Of a stretch of 64,000 nt of DNA, positions 11,812 to 20,936 are shown piece after piece. Position 1 is the first letter of the stretch. Each line of letters starts with the position of its first letter. A model generated the notes under the pieces. It saw only the letters and a program-made list of their open reading frames with translations. It was not told where the DNA came from and searched no databases. The stretch comes from Phyto melanocephala (lineage: Eukaryota > Arthropoda > Insecta > Diptera > Rhinophoridae), in assembly GCA_941918925.1 (NCBI GenBank), contig OW799234.1, positions 115,853,128 to 115,917,127 on the forward strand, read 5' to 3'. A program made the position numbers and the translations under genes.

Positions 11812-12334
11812 TATTAAATATTATTTAAATGTAACGGTAAAGACAAGTTTTAAACAATGAAAGAAATAATAATAACACTGTACTCGAATTTGTGATTTCT
11901 CATATTTATTCTCAGTGATTGTTTAATATCGTTACATACTACTCTAAAAGCTCCTAATAACTCCTCTCGTTTTTATCAATTCGTTTTGCTTAGTATTTAC
12001 AAATTATCAACTATTTTTTTTCAAACTTTGTTATCAACTATTGTCTTTAATTATTAACTATAATGTGATTTTAATTTTTTATGTATGTTATTTTTCAGGT
12101 TGTTTTAAAAACTTTTCAGCAATCATGTAGGATGATTTACTAAATACCTGAACAACTTCGTAACTCAGGCAAACCAGCGCCCACCATTGATATAGAATAC
12201 ATAGTATACAAAAATGTGAGAAATCACAAAAAAATGTGATCATCATGGGGATTTTTTATGAACATTAAAATAAATATTTAACATTAACTTATTTATTGTA
12301 ACACGTACATTTCGTTAGAAAATACATTTTTTTT
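11812..12334. other. Unique spacer between the inverted minisatellite arms
   Basis: AT-rich, with no ORF or transposase similarity seen. It would form the loop if the arms paired. Confidence 0.6.
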
Positions 12335-12643
12335 GTTGCTCGAAAAAATAAAAATCAAAAAATAACTTTTATTTTTGCTTAAAAAAATAAAAATCAAACA
12401 GTAACTTTTATTTTTGCTCGAAAAAATAAATATCAAAAAATAACTTTAATTTTTGCTCGAAAAAAATGAAAATCAAAAATAAACTTTTATTTTTGCTCGA
12501 AAAAATAAAAATCAAAAAATAACTTTAATTTTTGCTCGAAAAAAATGAAAATCAAAAATAAACTTTTATTTTTGCTCGAAAAAATAAAAATCAAAAAATA
12601 AATTTTATTTTTGCTCGAAAAAATAAAAATCAAAAAATAACTG
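12335..12643 (-). repeat. 39-bp minisatellite array, right arm (about 8 units, inverted)
   Basis: Same unit as the left arm but reverse-complemented (GCTCGAAAAAATAAAAATC followed by AAAAAATAACTTTTATTTTT). Arm lengths are very unequal, about 8 versus 50 units. Confidence 0.9.
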
Positions 12644-12690
12644 TTATCATCTGACTTTTATGAAAAAAGGAATAATTATTACGGTCCCTG

Positions 12691-12827
12691 GTTTTTATTT
12701 AAATAATTCTTTAACCGATGCTGAAATGCTTTAAAAAATCATATATTTTATATTTTTTTTTCATCGGCACCTCAGTTCTAAAAAATAATATAAAATTTAA
12801 ATTTTTATTAAAAAGAAATAAACAATA
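12691..12827. repeat. Block C, middle part
   Basis: Resumes block C after the hAT-type insertion: TTTAAATAATTCTTTAACCG and ATGCTTTAAAA match 34312-34440. It is interrupted again by a family B element. Confidence 0.65.
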
Positions 12828-13408
12828 AACAAGTAAGAGCGCTATATTCGGCCATGCCGAATCTTATATACCCTTCACAACGTGTAGCCATGCAATAACA
12901 GTATTTTATATCACCATTCCCCATATAAAAACATACATGTATAAAAACATCCCATTGTAAAATTATAAATTTACGTATGTATGTTAAAAAAAAAATAAAA
13001 AAAAATTTAAAAAAAAATTAAAAAAAAATTAAAAAAAAAATTAAAAAAATTTAAAAAAAAATATAAAAAAAATTAAAAAAAAATTTTTTTTGGCTCAGCT
13101 GGGATTCGATGCCACGTTTTCTCTAACCAGTATACACGTTTGTATGTATGTATGTTGTTGTTGTTGTAATGTTGTTTTTGTGAAAAAAAATCGACCACGG
13201 GTTTTTGCTCATATCTCAGTTGTTTATGGGGCTTCAAAAAGTTGATTTTAACATACACACGGACAGACGGACATACTGACAGAGCTTAATCGACTCCTCT
13301 ATTCATAAGCTTTCAGAAAATATATGGGGTCGGAAATGAAAATTGTAGAAATTTTACACGGAATGACAAACCTATATAAGTATACCCTTTTTCACTGTGT
13401 GAAGGGAA
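12828..13408 (-). mobile_element. Family B element (copy B3)
   Basis: AACAAGTAAGAGCGCTATAT with hairpin ATTCGGCCATGCCGAAT, TATACCCTTCACAACGTG, a short A/T tract, the tRNA-like motif TGGCTCAGCTGG at 13091, GTTGTT repeats, a shortened GACAGACGG run and terminal TTCACTGTGTGAAGGG. It lies inside block C. Confidence 0.72.
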
Positions 13409-13570
13409 TGAAAATATAGAATAAAATGCCATTTCGTTATCGTTGACCTTAAGAAATGGAGAAAAAATCATCCGTCTTACAAAATAGCTGAAAAATTCAA
13501 GCCGTAGGTGCAAAAATAGACAAGGAAACTGACGGTTGATTTCACATTTATTAATGTTGTACAGAAGTAT
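13409..13570. repeat. Block C, right part
   Basis: AATAAAATGCCATTTCGTTA through AGGTGCAAAAATAG matches 34449-34600, completing the block that flanks both insertions. Confidence 0.6.
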
Positions 13571-13853
13571 TCAAATACCGTTTCTGGTTCATACCGATCA
13601 CGTACAAAATTTATAGGAAATATTAAAATTTTTCTTAAATTAATACTTGGCACCACAGGTAAAGTGTATAAATTTACAATATATAAAAAACAAAACTTAC
13701 AATTGCTGAGTCCTGGCATTATTTATTGTTTCTAAATACATAAAACATTTCTTTGAAAACCTTATATGTGGGCAAGGGTTGTAAAAGAATTTTACAAAAA
13801 CTAAAAAAATAACTACACACGTGTAAGACTGCAAACATAAGAATTTTTTTATA
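13571..13853. other. Unassigned spacer, right edge shared with the older trypsin duplication
   Basis: From about 13780 (AAGGGTTGTAAAAGAATTTT) the sequence matches 20120 onward. This marks the left edge of the older duplication unit. Nothing else recognised. Confidence 0.5.
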
Positions 13854-14642
13854 AAAACAACCAAAGAATATGGTGGGGTAGTATATTGATTTTGTCATAT
13901 CGTTTGCAGCAGATCAAAATAATAATTATAGACCCCATAAGACATAAATTTTCGGAGTTCTGGTTTCATTTTAGGACGATCAAGCTATGTGTGTCTACTT
14001 GTTGAAAGCTCCTACAAATATTTCTAGTAACTACATCAGAAATGTTTTCTCTATGGTCAAAGATTTTGAAAGAAATATTAAAGTTAAATTCATTAGCAGA
14101 AATAACTTTAACGTCTACTTCTCACATATTCTGCTATTAATGAAATTCAAGAGCTTATAAAATCGACAAAGGTATATGTATTGGATGATAAAGGTTTGGT
14201 GAGAAGCGAAACAAAAAATTTCGAAAAAAAAAGAATCAGTAATGGATTATTTAAGTTGAATTCAAACAATAATTATATAATTTTAAAAGTAGGAGGTGCC
14301 ATGCCTACACAAAGCTAATATTAATTTGTAACAACCTCTAGATACGGAATTATACTCTTCAGTTTACAAAGAAATACAACATTGCTGTTTAAAAGAGTTA
14401 GTAGTATCACTACTAATGTTGAAATACTTAAGGTTTCATAAGACTAAATTTAAGACAATAAATTGATAGCAAATCGAAGTTACACAAAGAGAGTAATAAT
14501 AATATTTCAGTAGAAAGAGATTTTTCCATAGCGATTACTGTTAATAATAAAATAATGAATTTTGTGCTATAAAAGTAATAAACAAAATTGGTGTTGGGTA
14601 TCAAAAATTCGACACAACCAAATATAGTGCTTTTACTTATTT
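13854..14642 (+). mobile_element. Short, diverged family A element upstream of trypsin gene 1
   Basis: Decayed version of the family A ends: ATGGTGGGGTAGTATATTG, GACCCCATAAGACATAAATT, GACGATCAAGCTATGT and a terminal TTCGACACAACCAAATATAG. It lacks the 288-bp array and the mariner insertion. Its orthologue at 20199-20936 precedes gene 2. It ends 15 bp before the TATA box of gene 1, so everything beyond the core promoter is transposon-derived. Confidence 0.65.
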
Positions 14643-14657
14643 TTTCTTTCAATTTGT

Positions 14658-14691
14658 TATAAATGTACGAAAATTGTACAAATAGTAGCAG
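14658..14691 (+). promoter_or_regulatory. Core promoter of trypsin gene 1 (TATA box and initiator)
   Basis: TATAAA at 14658-14663 and an initiator-like GCAGTT with its A at 14690, 32 bp downstream of the TATA start. That is the normal spacing for insect TATA promoters. It predicts a 53-nt leader. The same arrangement is kept at genes 2 and 3. Confidence 0.6.
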
Positions 14692-14742
14692 TTTATTTAA
14701 ATAACTAAAGAGTTGAGGTTATTCACTGTTTAATTAATAAAA

Positions 14743-15519
14743 ATGGTTATATTAAATAATATGTTCAAATATTTCAAAATGTTAATAATTATTCACTTAG
14801 TTCTGTTGAAAGTGAATTTTAGTTTTTCTAAAATTAAACCACGCATTTTTGGAGGCAATATTACTGACATTAAGAACGCAACTTTCGCAGTCCAAATATT
14901 GATTAAGAATAAATTATTATGTGGTGGAACTTTAGTAACACGGAAATTAGTTATAACTGCGGCCCACTGTGTGAAGGACAAGCAACCTAAAGACTTGAAA
15001 GTGTTAGCTGGAGCTACTTATCTATATAAGGATGGCGTGAAAGAAAGCGTAAAAGATATCATTATACACGACAAATACCTTTATGTTGAAGGCGGATGGG
15101 ACGTGGCAGCGTTAAAATTATATCGTGCGGTTTCTGGTTCAAACATATTTCCTATTAAATTGTGTTCTAAACAATTTGATCGACATGACGAAATTCATAT
15201 ATATGGCTGGGGTGTAGAGAATTTTCGTGGAAATGGAACTCAACAGTTAAAAACGGCAACGATAAGCTTTATTGACCACTGTAAATGTGCGAAAATATAT
15301 CAACATTCCGTTGGAGACCACTTAAGCGAATCGATTTTCTGCGCCGCCATACTCGGTGAGAAAGATGCCTGTACTGGTGATTCAGGCGGTCCCGCGCTTA
15401 TAAATGAAGAACTTTGTGGTGTAATATCGGCGGGTTATGAGTGTGGTGATATTATACATCCTGGTCTATATACAAATGTTCTGAAAGTGAAAAGCTTCAT
15501 AGAAGATTTATATGAATAA
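14743..15519 (+). CDS. Secreted trypsin-like serine protease, gene 1
   Basis: An intronless 258-residue S1-family endopeptidase, predicted to be exported and to cut after Lys/Arg. Residues 13-28 are a hydrophobic signal peptide. A very short propeptide ends at KIKPR34, and cleavage frees the mature N-terminus IFGG (35-38). The catalytic triad is complete: H75 in TAAHC, D120 in DVAAL, S214 in GDSGGP. D208 six residues before the serine, with two pocket glycines (G231 and G241), gives trypsin specificity; the usual Trp before G231 is Ala230. N-glycosylation sequons are at 39, 45 and 164. Cysteines at 141 and 225, additional to the usual pairs, probably form one extra disulfide, as in some fly seminal/larval trypsin groups. 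The first ATG is chosen for its context (AAAATGG); Met7 and Met13 are alternatives. It looks functional; tissue and substrate are unknown. Confidence 0.95.
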   Translation: MVILNNMFKYFKMLIIIHLVLLKVNFSFSKIKPRIFGGNITDIKNATFAVQILIKNKLLCGGTLVTRKLVITAAHCVKDKQPKDLKVLAGATYLYKDGVKESVKDIIIHDKYLYVEGGWDVAALKLYRAVSGSNIFPIKLCSKQFDRHDEIHIYGWGVENFRGNGTQQLKTATISFIDHCKCAKIYQHSVGDHLSESIFCAAILGEKDACTGDSGGPALINEELCGVISAGYECGDIIHPGLYTNVLKVKSFIEDLYE

Positions 15520-16115
15520 AAAATTATATATTATAAAAATTATATAAAAAATTAAAAAAAATTTTTTTGCCCAACACTATCGTTTGTTTTATTATTATTT
15601 ATGGCTTTTTATATTGTATATGTGTATATAGAAGCACGGATTCAACTTACGTGCTTGAGGAGTTTTTATTAATATATATGAAATTTGTGTTTTATGGCTG
15701 CCAAAACTATTAATTAACGAAGGAAAAAATTTGGGTTTGTGGTGGTAAGGAAAGTTGGGGGTAGGGTTTTCGGATAATCCGAATAGTTGCTATTAAAAAA
15801 AAATCGGTTTTCAGTTAAGCATTTAAAAAATTACCAATTAACCGTTTTTATTCGAAAAAACAATAACGTAATAATCAAGCTATTTATTGAAATAAATATA
15901 TAATAAAAAAAAATCTAAACAATTCACAAAGATAAAGAAGAAACAAAATATGTATACTGCAGTCATGACTGAAATTTTTAAAGAATTTTTGCTTTAAAAT
16001 ATTATGGGAACATATTTATACATTTATACATTGGTATGCATATAATAATATGACCTTTCATTAATTAAATGATATATGCATATGTAGTTAATGATTAAAC
16101 ATATTATGATGGTGA
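15520..16115 (+). other. 3' flank shared by the trypsin genes
   Basis: Aligns with 24571-25165 (ATCGTTTGTTTTATTATT, AGAAGCACGGATTCAACTTA, GTCATGACTGAAATTTTTAA). It contains several AATAAA signals, one overlapping the stop codon at 15515-15520 and others near 15890. Similarity ends about 16115, the right edge of the older duplication unit. Confidence 0.65.
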
Positions 16116-17926
16116 CACTTTGTAGATGACAATTATTTTATTAATTTTTTTTTTGTGAGCTAAATTGTATATTGTGCAAACTTGGTTGTTCGGCTGCAGG
16201 AATTTTATACCTTATATATATATTTTTTTCTGGTATAAAACAAGGCATATCCATAAGGTATATGCATCGCGGCAACAAACACAACAATAAAAAACACATG
16301 TATTTTGTTTTTGTATATATGCCGGCATATGTCAAACAATTTTTTTTATTTTCTTCTCAAATTTGAACAACTTTTAAAAAACTTTATAGCGAAAACTTTT
16401 AATTCACCTGCGAATTATTTATTGTACAATAAAATTTAAAAAATTAAGTTTGACAACTGCAGGCATGACTTTTAAAAAAAGTTGGTAACGCTAAGGCGAA
16501 CTCATACAGGTGCACTTATCAGCACATGATGATGGGGAAACATAATGTCTAAATTTGTTGAATTCTCCTTTATTCTATTTATTAATGCAGGAATGGAAGA
16601 TTAGATTTTAGATTCCGAAATAAACATTTAACTTAATTGTGCTTTTTATGATAATAAATTTACCAAATTTATGTATATTTGTTGTGCTTGCACCATTTAT
16701 AATGTGCTTCACAAACACATATCCTTTTTTCAATAAAATTTTATTGAATAAAACATACAAAAACAACTTTTGCATCCTTGTTATACAAACTGGCATTAAA
16801 AGAAAAAATCCCCTAAAAATTTGCTTTGTTGTATCAATTCGCCGTTGCATATACCTGTATGAATATGCCTTGGTAACGCTTTTAAAATGTATATAAAAAA
16901 AACAGTCAGCTGATTGGATACGAGTACCTTATGGATATGCCTTGGTATAAAATTAATTTAAGTTGGTATTGAGCAAGCTTTGCGTGTAAAATTTTTTTGT
17001 TTTTTCAAATTTTGAAATATTTGTTTTATTGAAAGAAAGTTTTTGAACTAGAAAGTCAATTGTGGAAAATTAGTGAATATTGTAAATTTGTATAACTAAT
17101 TGTGAGAGCAAGAAAAGTTAATCCTATACCGGGGATTGTGTTTTATTATTTAGTGAACGTGGTTCTATTGATTTTGTTAATTAGGACATATCGTGCAGAT
17201 AAATCGTATTTTAAATTTGATTTTCATCTACCATCAACGTACGTCTAGCAGTTCTCCAATTCCTGGTGGGGTAAAGAACAATTAAATATATTGAAATTGA
17301 TACCGGATTTGAGAAGGAAAAAAATACATATTAACGTTACGTATAGTTCATCTTGGACAATCGGAAATCAGATAAGGGAAAATTCTGTAATTTGGTGGAG
17401 CCAAGTTCTTCTTATTTGTTCTCTTCAAGTTTTTGGATCTTAAGTAACTTTTTCCAAATTTGTTTGTGCTACATATATATTTACGGGTTGCAATAATTAT
17501 AATAATCTCATTTTTGTTTTAATTACACTTATTACTTTTGCATTCATTATCTTAATTTTTGTCTTTGTTCTAATTTTAAATCTATCTTAATTTGTTAATG
17601 ATTACATAATTGTTTTTTTTATATACCTATTTAACGATTTAATACTTAAAATTACCAATATTTAAATAAAACAACCATATAAACAAATACACCTCACAAA
17701 TACATAATGTAATATACTCCTATATATAAAACAAAACACACACACACACCTACATATACAACAAAGAAACAAAAACGGAAACAGTATCACACACACATAC
17801 TTATTAAATTAATCTTAATATTTTCGCTCTTGAATAATAATTAACGCAACTCTTCTACCGTCAACCGGCGCCTGCTGACTTCGATGGATTACGTTACGTA
17901 AGTTGAGCTATTGATATATATATTTT
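16116..17926. other. Intergenic DNA with nested inverted repeats
   Basis: Contains two inverted-repeat pairs (annotated separately), a short CA run near 17737-17750 and otherwise unassigned sequence. 16950-17900 shows no recognisable gene. Phrases such as CCAATTCCTGGTGGGGTAAA may be transposon leader sequence but I cannot place them. Confidence 0.45.
16241..16944. repeat. Inverted-repeat pair, possible nested MITE
   Basis: CAAGGCATATCCATAAGGTA at 16241-16260 is repeated perfectly in inverse at 16925-16944. Inside it, an imperfect pair (AAGGCGAACTCATACAGGT near 16493-16511, and its partner near 16852-16870) shares the same theme. This suggests one related element inserted in another. No clear target duplication; no ORF. 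Confidence 0.5.
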
Positions 17927-19456
17927 TGTACCCGCCACCAAAAAAATGGTGGGGGTATATTCATTTTGTCATTCCGTTTGTAACACATCGAAATATCCAT
18001 TTTAGACCCCATAAAGTATATATATTCTGAATCAGGGTTTGATTTGATGACGATCTAGCTATGTCCGTCCGTCTGCCCGTCTGTTGAAAGCACGATAGAA
18101 GTCGCACCGAAAAAGCTAGGGGGCTTAAATTTTGCCAAGATCTTTCTTATAGACAAGGTTTGTTTGGTATTGAAAATGGGCGAAATCGGAATATTAGGAA
18201 CAGAGTTATAGCTCGAAAAGCAAGAGTAGGTCGAAAAAACCGTGTCCTTCGAACACCGAATAAAATGGAATTATGTCCAAACGCATTACCGTAGACTCAT
18301 GAAACTTTGAATATATATTTCCTGAGTAAAAACAATATCTTTGCACGAAATTTATCTAAATCTATGCATTAGGAGAAGAGTTATCGATCAAAATGTACGA
18401 AAATTTATACCGCACAGTGTATTTTTCGGTATATTTAAAAACAAAAACGTCATAAAAGCAACAAAATTGGATGTACGACTCTGAAATTTTGCACACTTGG
18501 CTTTCTGATGAGAGGCTTTTTTGGAACGGAAAATCAATGTGCCACGCCCACTTTTACGCCTACCTCCTTTATAACGATTTACCTAAAATTCATATAATTT
18601 CTCTATTAATAAAGATTTTTAAATAATAAAGGGCTATATTGAAACATCTGAGTTGTACTCATTCGCAAAAACAACTTTGACACGCCTACTATAACGCCCA
18701 CTTTTCACGTTATCTACCGTTAATGAATTTTAAAAGCTCATAAAACCGCCAAAATTAGAGGTATGATGATCAAATTTGCTACGTATATCCTTCTATTCAA
18801 TGTAATTGCTGTGCCAAAAAGATGACACGCCCACTTTAACGCCTACCTCCCATATAACGGTTTATCTTAAATTCATGTAATTTCTCTATTGACAAAATTT
18901 TTGGGAAAATCAAGGACTATATTGAAATATCTAAGTTGTATTTATTAGCAGAAACTTTATTGACACGCCTACTTTAACGCCCATTTTCACTAAAAGACTA
19001 AATTTACGAAAACATTTTACTATCATATCGAAGTTATAAAAGGTGGTTGCATTTTAAGGGGCGATGTTGATTTTAAATAAAACACAAATTATTTAAGAAA
19101 TTATTATCATTTATTTTTATAATGATAACATTTGTATGGTTCAATTATGTATTTAACAAAATATCGGCCAAATGGCCACCCCTATCTTTGGCGCCACTCC
19201 TCTATCTGATGGTCCAAATTTTCAATGACAATGTTGATGCCCAATTGTTGGGCATGATGATGAGGCGAGGCTGACTGCTCTTTTGCCACACTATCGCAAA
19301 ACCAGCAGTGGTTCCCATTCAACGAACTAAGAAGGCATTAACTGATTTTCTAACATTTTATACAGACCTGTTTTGCAGAAGTTTAAATATTTTTTACAAT
19401 TCTCCCGATTGTGGACGAATTTGAACGATTATGTTAATCAAAAGGATTACGAACTG
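17927..19456 (+). mobile_element. Family A element, truncated by the assembly gap
   Basis: TACCCGCCACC with the GGTGGGGGTATA hairpin, ACCCCATAAAGTATATATAT, GTCCGTCCGTCTGCCCGTCT, then about one and a half 288-bp units. From 19039 it carries the mariner-like insertion (AAGGTGGTTGCATTTTAAGG after a TA) and runs into the gap before its right end. Confidence 0.7.
19039..19456. mobile_element. Mariner/Tc1-like element, right end lost in gap
   Basis: Left terminus AAGGTGGTTGCATTTTAAGG preceded by TA. The body matches 22941-23547 and, inverted, 37309-37928 (ATCGGCCAAATGGCC, GTGGACGAATTTGAACGATT). Reading frames are full of stops. It is a 0.6-kb deletion class, too short for a complete transposase of about 345 residues. 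Confidence 0.6.
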
Positions 19457-19656
19457 NNNNNNNNNNNNNNNNNNNNNNNNNNNNNNNNNNNNNNNNNNNN
19501 NNNNNNNNNNNNNNNNNNNNNNNNNNNNNNNNNNNNNNNNNNNNNNNNNNNNNNNNNNNNNNNNNNNNNNNNNNNNNNNNNNNNNNNNNNNNNNNNNNNN
19601 NNNNNNNNNNNNNNNNNNNNNNNNNNNNNNNNNNNNNNNNNNNNNNNNNNNNNNNN
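19457..19656. other. Assembly gap of exactly 200 N
   Basis: A round-number placeholder. The left edge is inside a mariner-like element and the right edge is inside a hAT transposase frame, so the true missing length is unknown. Any frame read through it is meaningless. Confidence 0.99.
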
Positions 19657-19940
19657 TAAGCATGTTTTCTGGAAGCCTATCAAGCATTTCTGATAATAAC
19701 TTCTTTAAATATAGAAACCAACTTTGTTTCAAAATCAACGTTTCAGTTGCATTTAAAACAAATTTTTTTAATTCAGTTTGAAATTCTGCACCAAAATCAA
19801 TGTTTTCCAAATTTAAAAAGGAGTTGTCTGAATGAATTGCCGCTTTTAAAATTTTTATTAATCCATCGCAATGTTCTGTGCTATACATTGATCTATATGT
19901 TGATCTGACAATGGCTGCATATAGAGAAGCGTAGCAATGA
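19657..19940 (-). pseudogene. hAT transposase fragment, cut by the gap (copy 1)
   Basis: Minus-strand frame from about 19930 to the gap. It encodes CYASLYAAIVRSTYRSMYST and onward to LPENML, identical to the start of the fragment at 46947-47690. Its C-terminal part, including the dimerisation domain, is missing here because of the gap. Confidence 0.8.
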
Positions 19941-20198
19941 ATATTTTATAAAGCATGAAATATAAACTTATTTTTTGATTTCCTTATTAATAATAAAATT
20001 GATAAATCACTTAAGAAATCAATTATGCCTAACTATAGTATAAGGCAATAATAAAACAATACTTCATATATGTACATATAAGGCTAAGTTTTTTAGCATT
20101 ATAAAAGAATGTTAGAGGGGAAAGGGTTGTAAAAGAATTTTACAAAAACTAAAAAAATAACTACACACGTGTAAGACTACAAACATAAGAAATTTTTT
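19941..20198. other. Flank of hAT fragment, repeated elsewhere
   Basis: Identical to 47686-47943. The part from about 20040 also occurs inverted at 31690-31840 (TAACTACACACGTGTAAGAC). From 20120 it is the left edge of the older trypsin duplication. Confidence 0.55.
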
Positions 20199-20936
20199 AT
20201 AAAAACCACCAAAGGAAATGGTGTGGTAGTATATTGATTCTGTCGTTCCGTTTGCAGCAGATCAAAATAATAATTATAGACCCCATAAGGTATAAATTTT
20301 TGGAGTTCTGGTTTCATTTTAGGACGATCAAGCTATGTCTGTTTATTTGTTGAGGGCTCCTACAAATATTTCTAGTACATCAGAAATGTTTTCTCTATGG
20401 ACAAAGATTTTGAAAGAAATATTTAAGTTAAATTCATTAGCAGAAATAACTTTAACGTCTACTTCTCACATATTCTGCTATTAATGAAATTCAAGAGCTT
20501 ATAAAATCGACAAAAGTATATGTATTGGATGATAAAGGTTTGGTGAGAAGCGAAACAAAAAATTTGGAAAAAAAAGAATCAGTAATGGATTATTTAAGTT
20601 GAATTCAAACAATTAATTAATTTGTAACAACCTCTAGATACGAAATTATACTCTTCAGTTTACAAAGAAATACAACATTGCTGTTTAAAAGAGTTAGTAG
20701 TATCACTACTAATGTTGAAATACTTAAGGTTTCATAAGACTAAATTTAAGACAATAAATTGATAGCAAATCGAAGTTACACAAAGAGAGTAATAATAATA
20801 TTTCAGTATAAAGAGATTTTTCCATAGCGATTACTGTTAATAATAAAATAATGAATTTTGTGCTATAAAAGTAATAAACAAAATTGGTGTTGGGTATAAA
20901 AAATTCGACACAGCCAAATACAGTGCTTTTACTTGT
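20199..20936 (+). mobile_element. Short, diverged family A element upstream of gene 2
   Basis: Counterpart of 13854-14642, ending TTCGACACAGCCAAATACAG then CTTTTACTTGTT. It preserves the sequence without the mariner (CGAAGTTACACAAAGAG near 20771). Confidence 0.65.

Larger units (their letters stand above)
9718..12690. mobile_element. hAT-type foldback element with minisatellite arms
   Basis: Termini are CAGGGACCG at 9718 and CGGTCCCTG ending at 12690. They are flanked by a perfect 8-bp direct duplication GTTTTTAT (9710-9717 and 12691-12698). The uninterrupted target GTTTTTATTTAAATAATTC with the same flanks exists at about 34312. An 8-bp duplication with CAG...CTG ends is the signature of hAT transposons. 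The interior has no transposase: a 1.95-kb array of a 39-bp unit, an unrelated spacer of about 0.5 kb, and a 0.3-kb array of the same unit in the opposite orientation. The structure resembles Foldback elements, but the target duplication and ends point to hAT. It must depend on a transposase supplied elsewhere. Confidence 0.88.

Noticed and set aside
10052..11828. Long repetitive proteins on both strands (NKSYFLIFIFSSK-type and KNQKITFIF-type)
   Set aside because: They arise because the minisatellite unit is 39 bp, a multiple of three. Frames are open in both directions and lack any signal of a gene.
19373..19888. Frames crossing the N gap
   Set aside because: They read through 200 unknown bases and fuse a mariner relic with a hAT relic.
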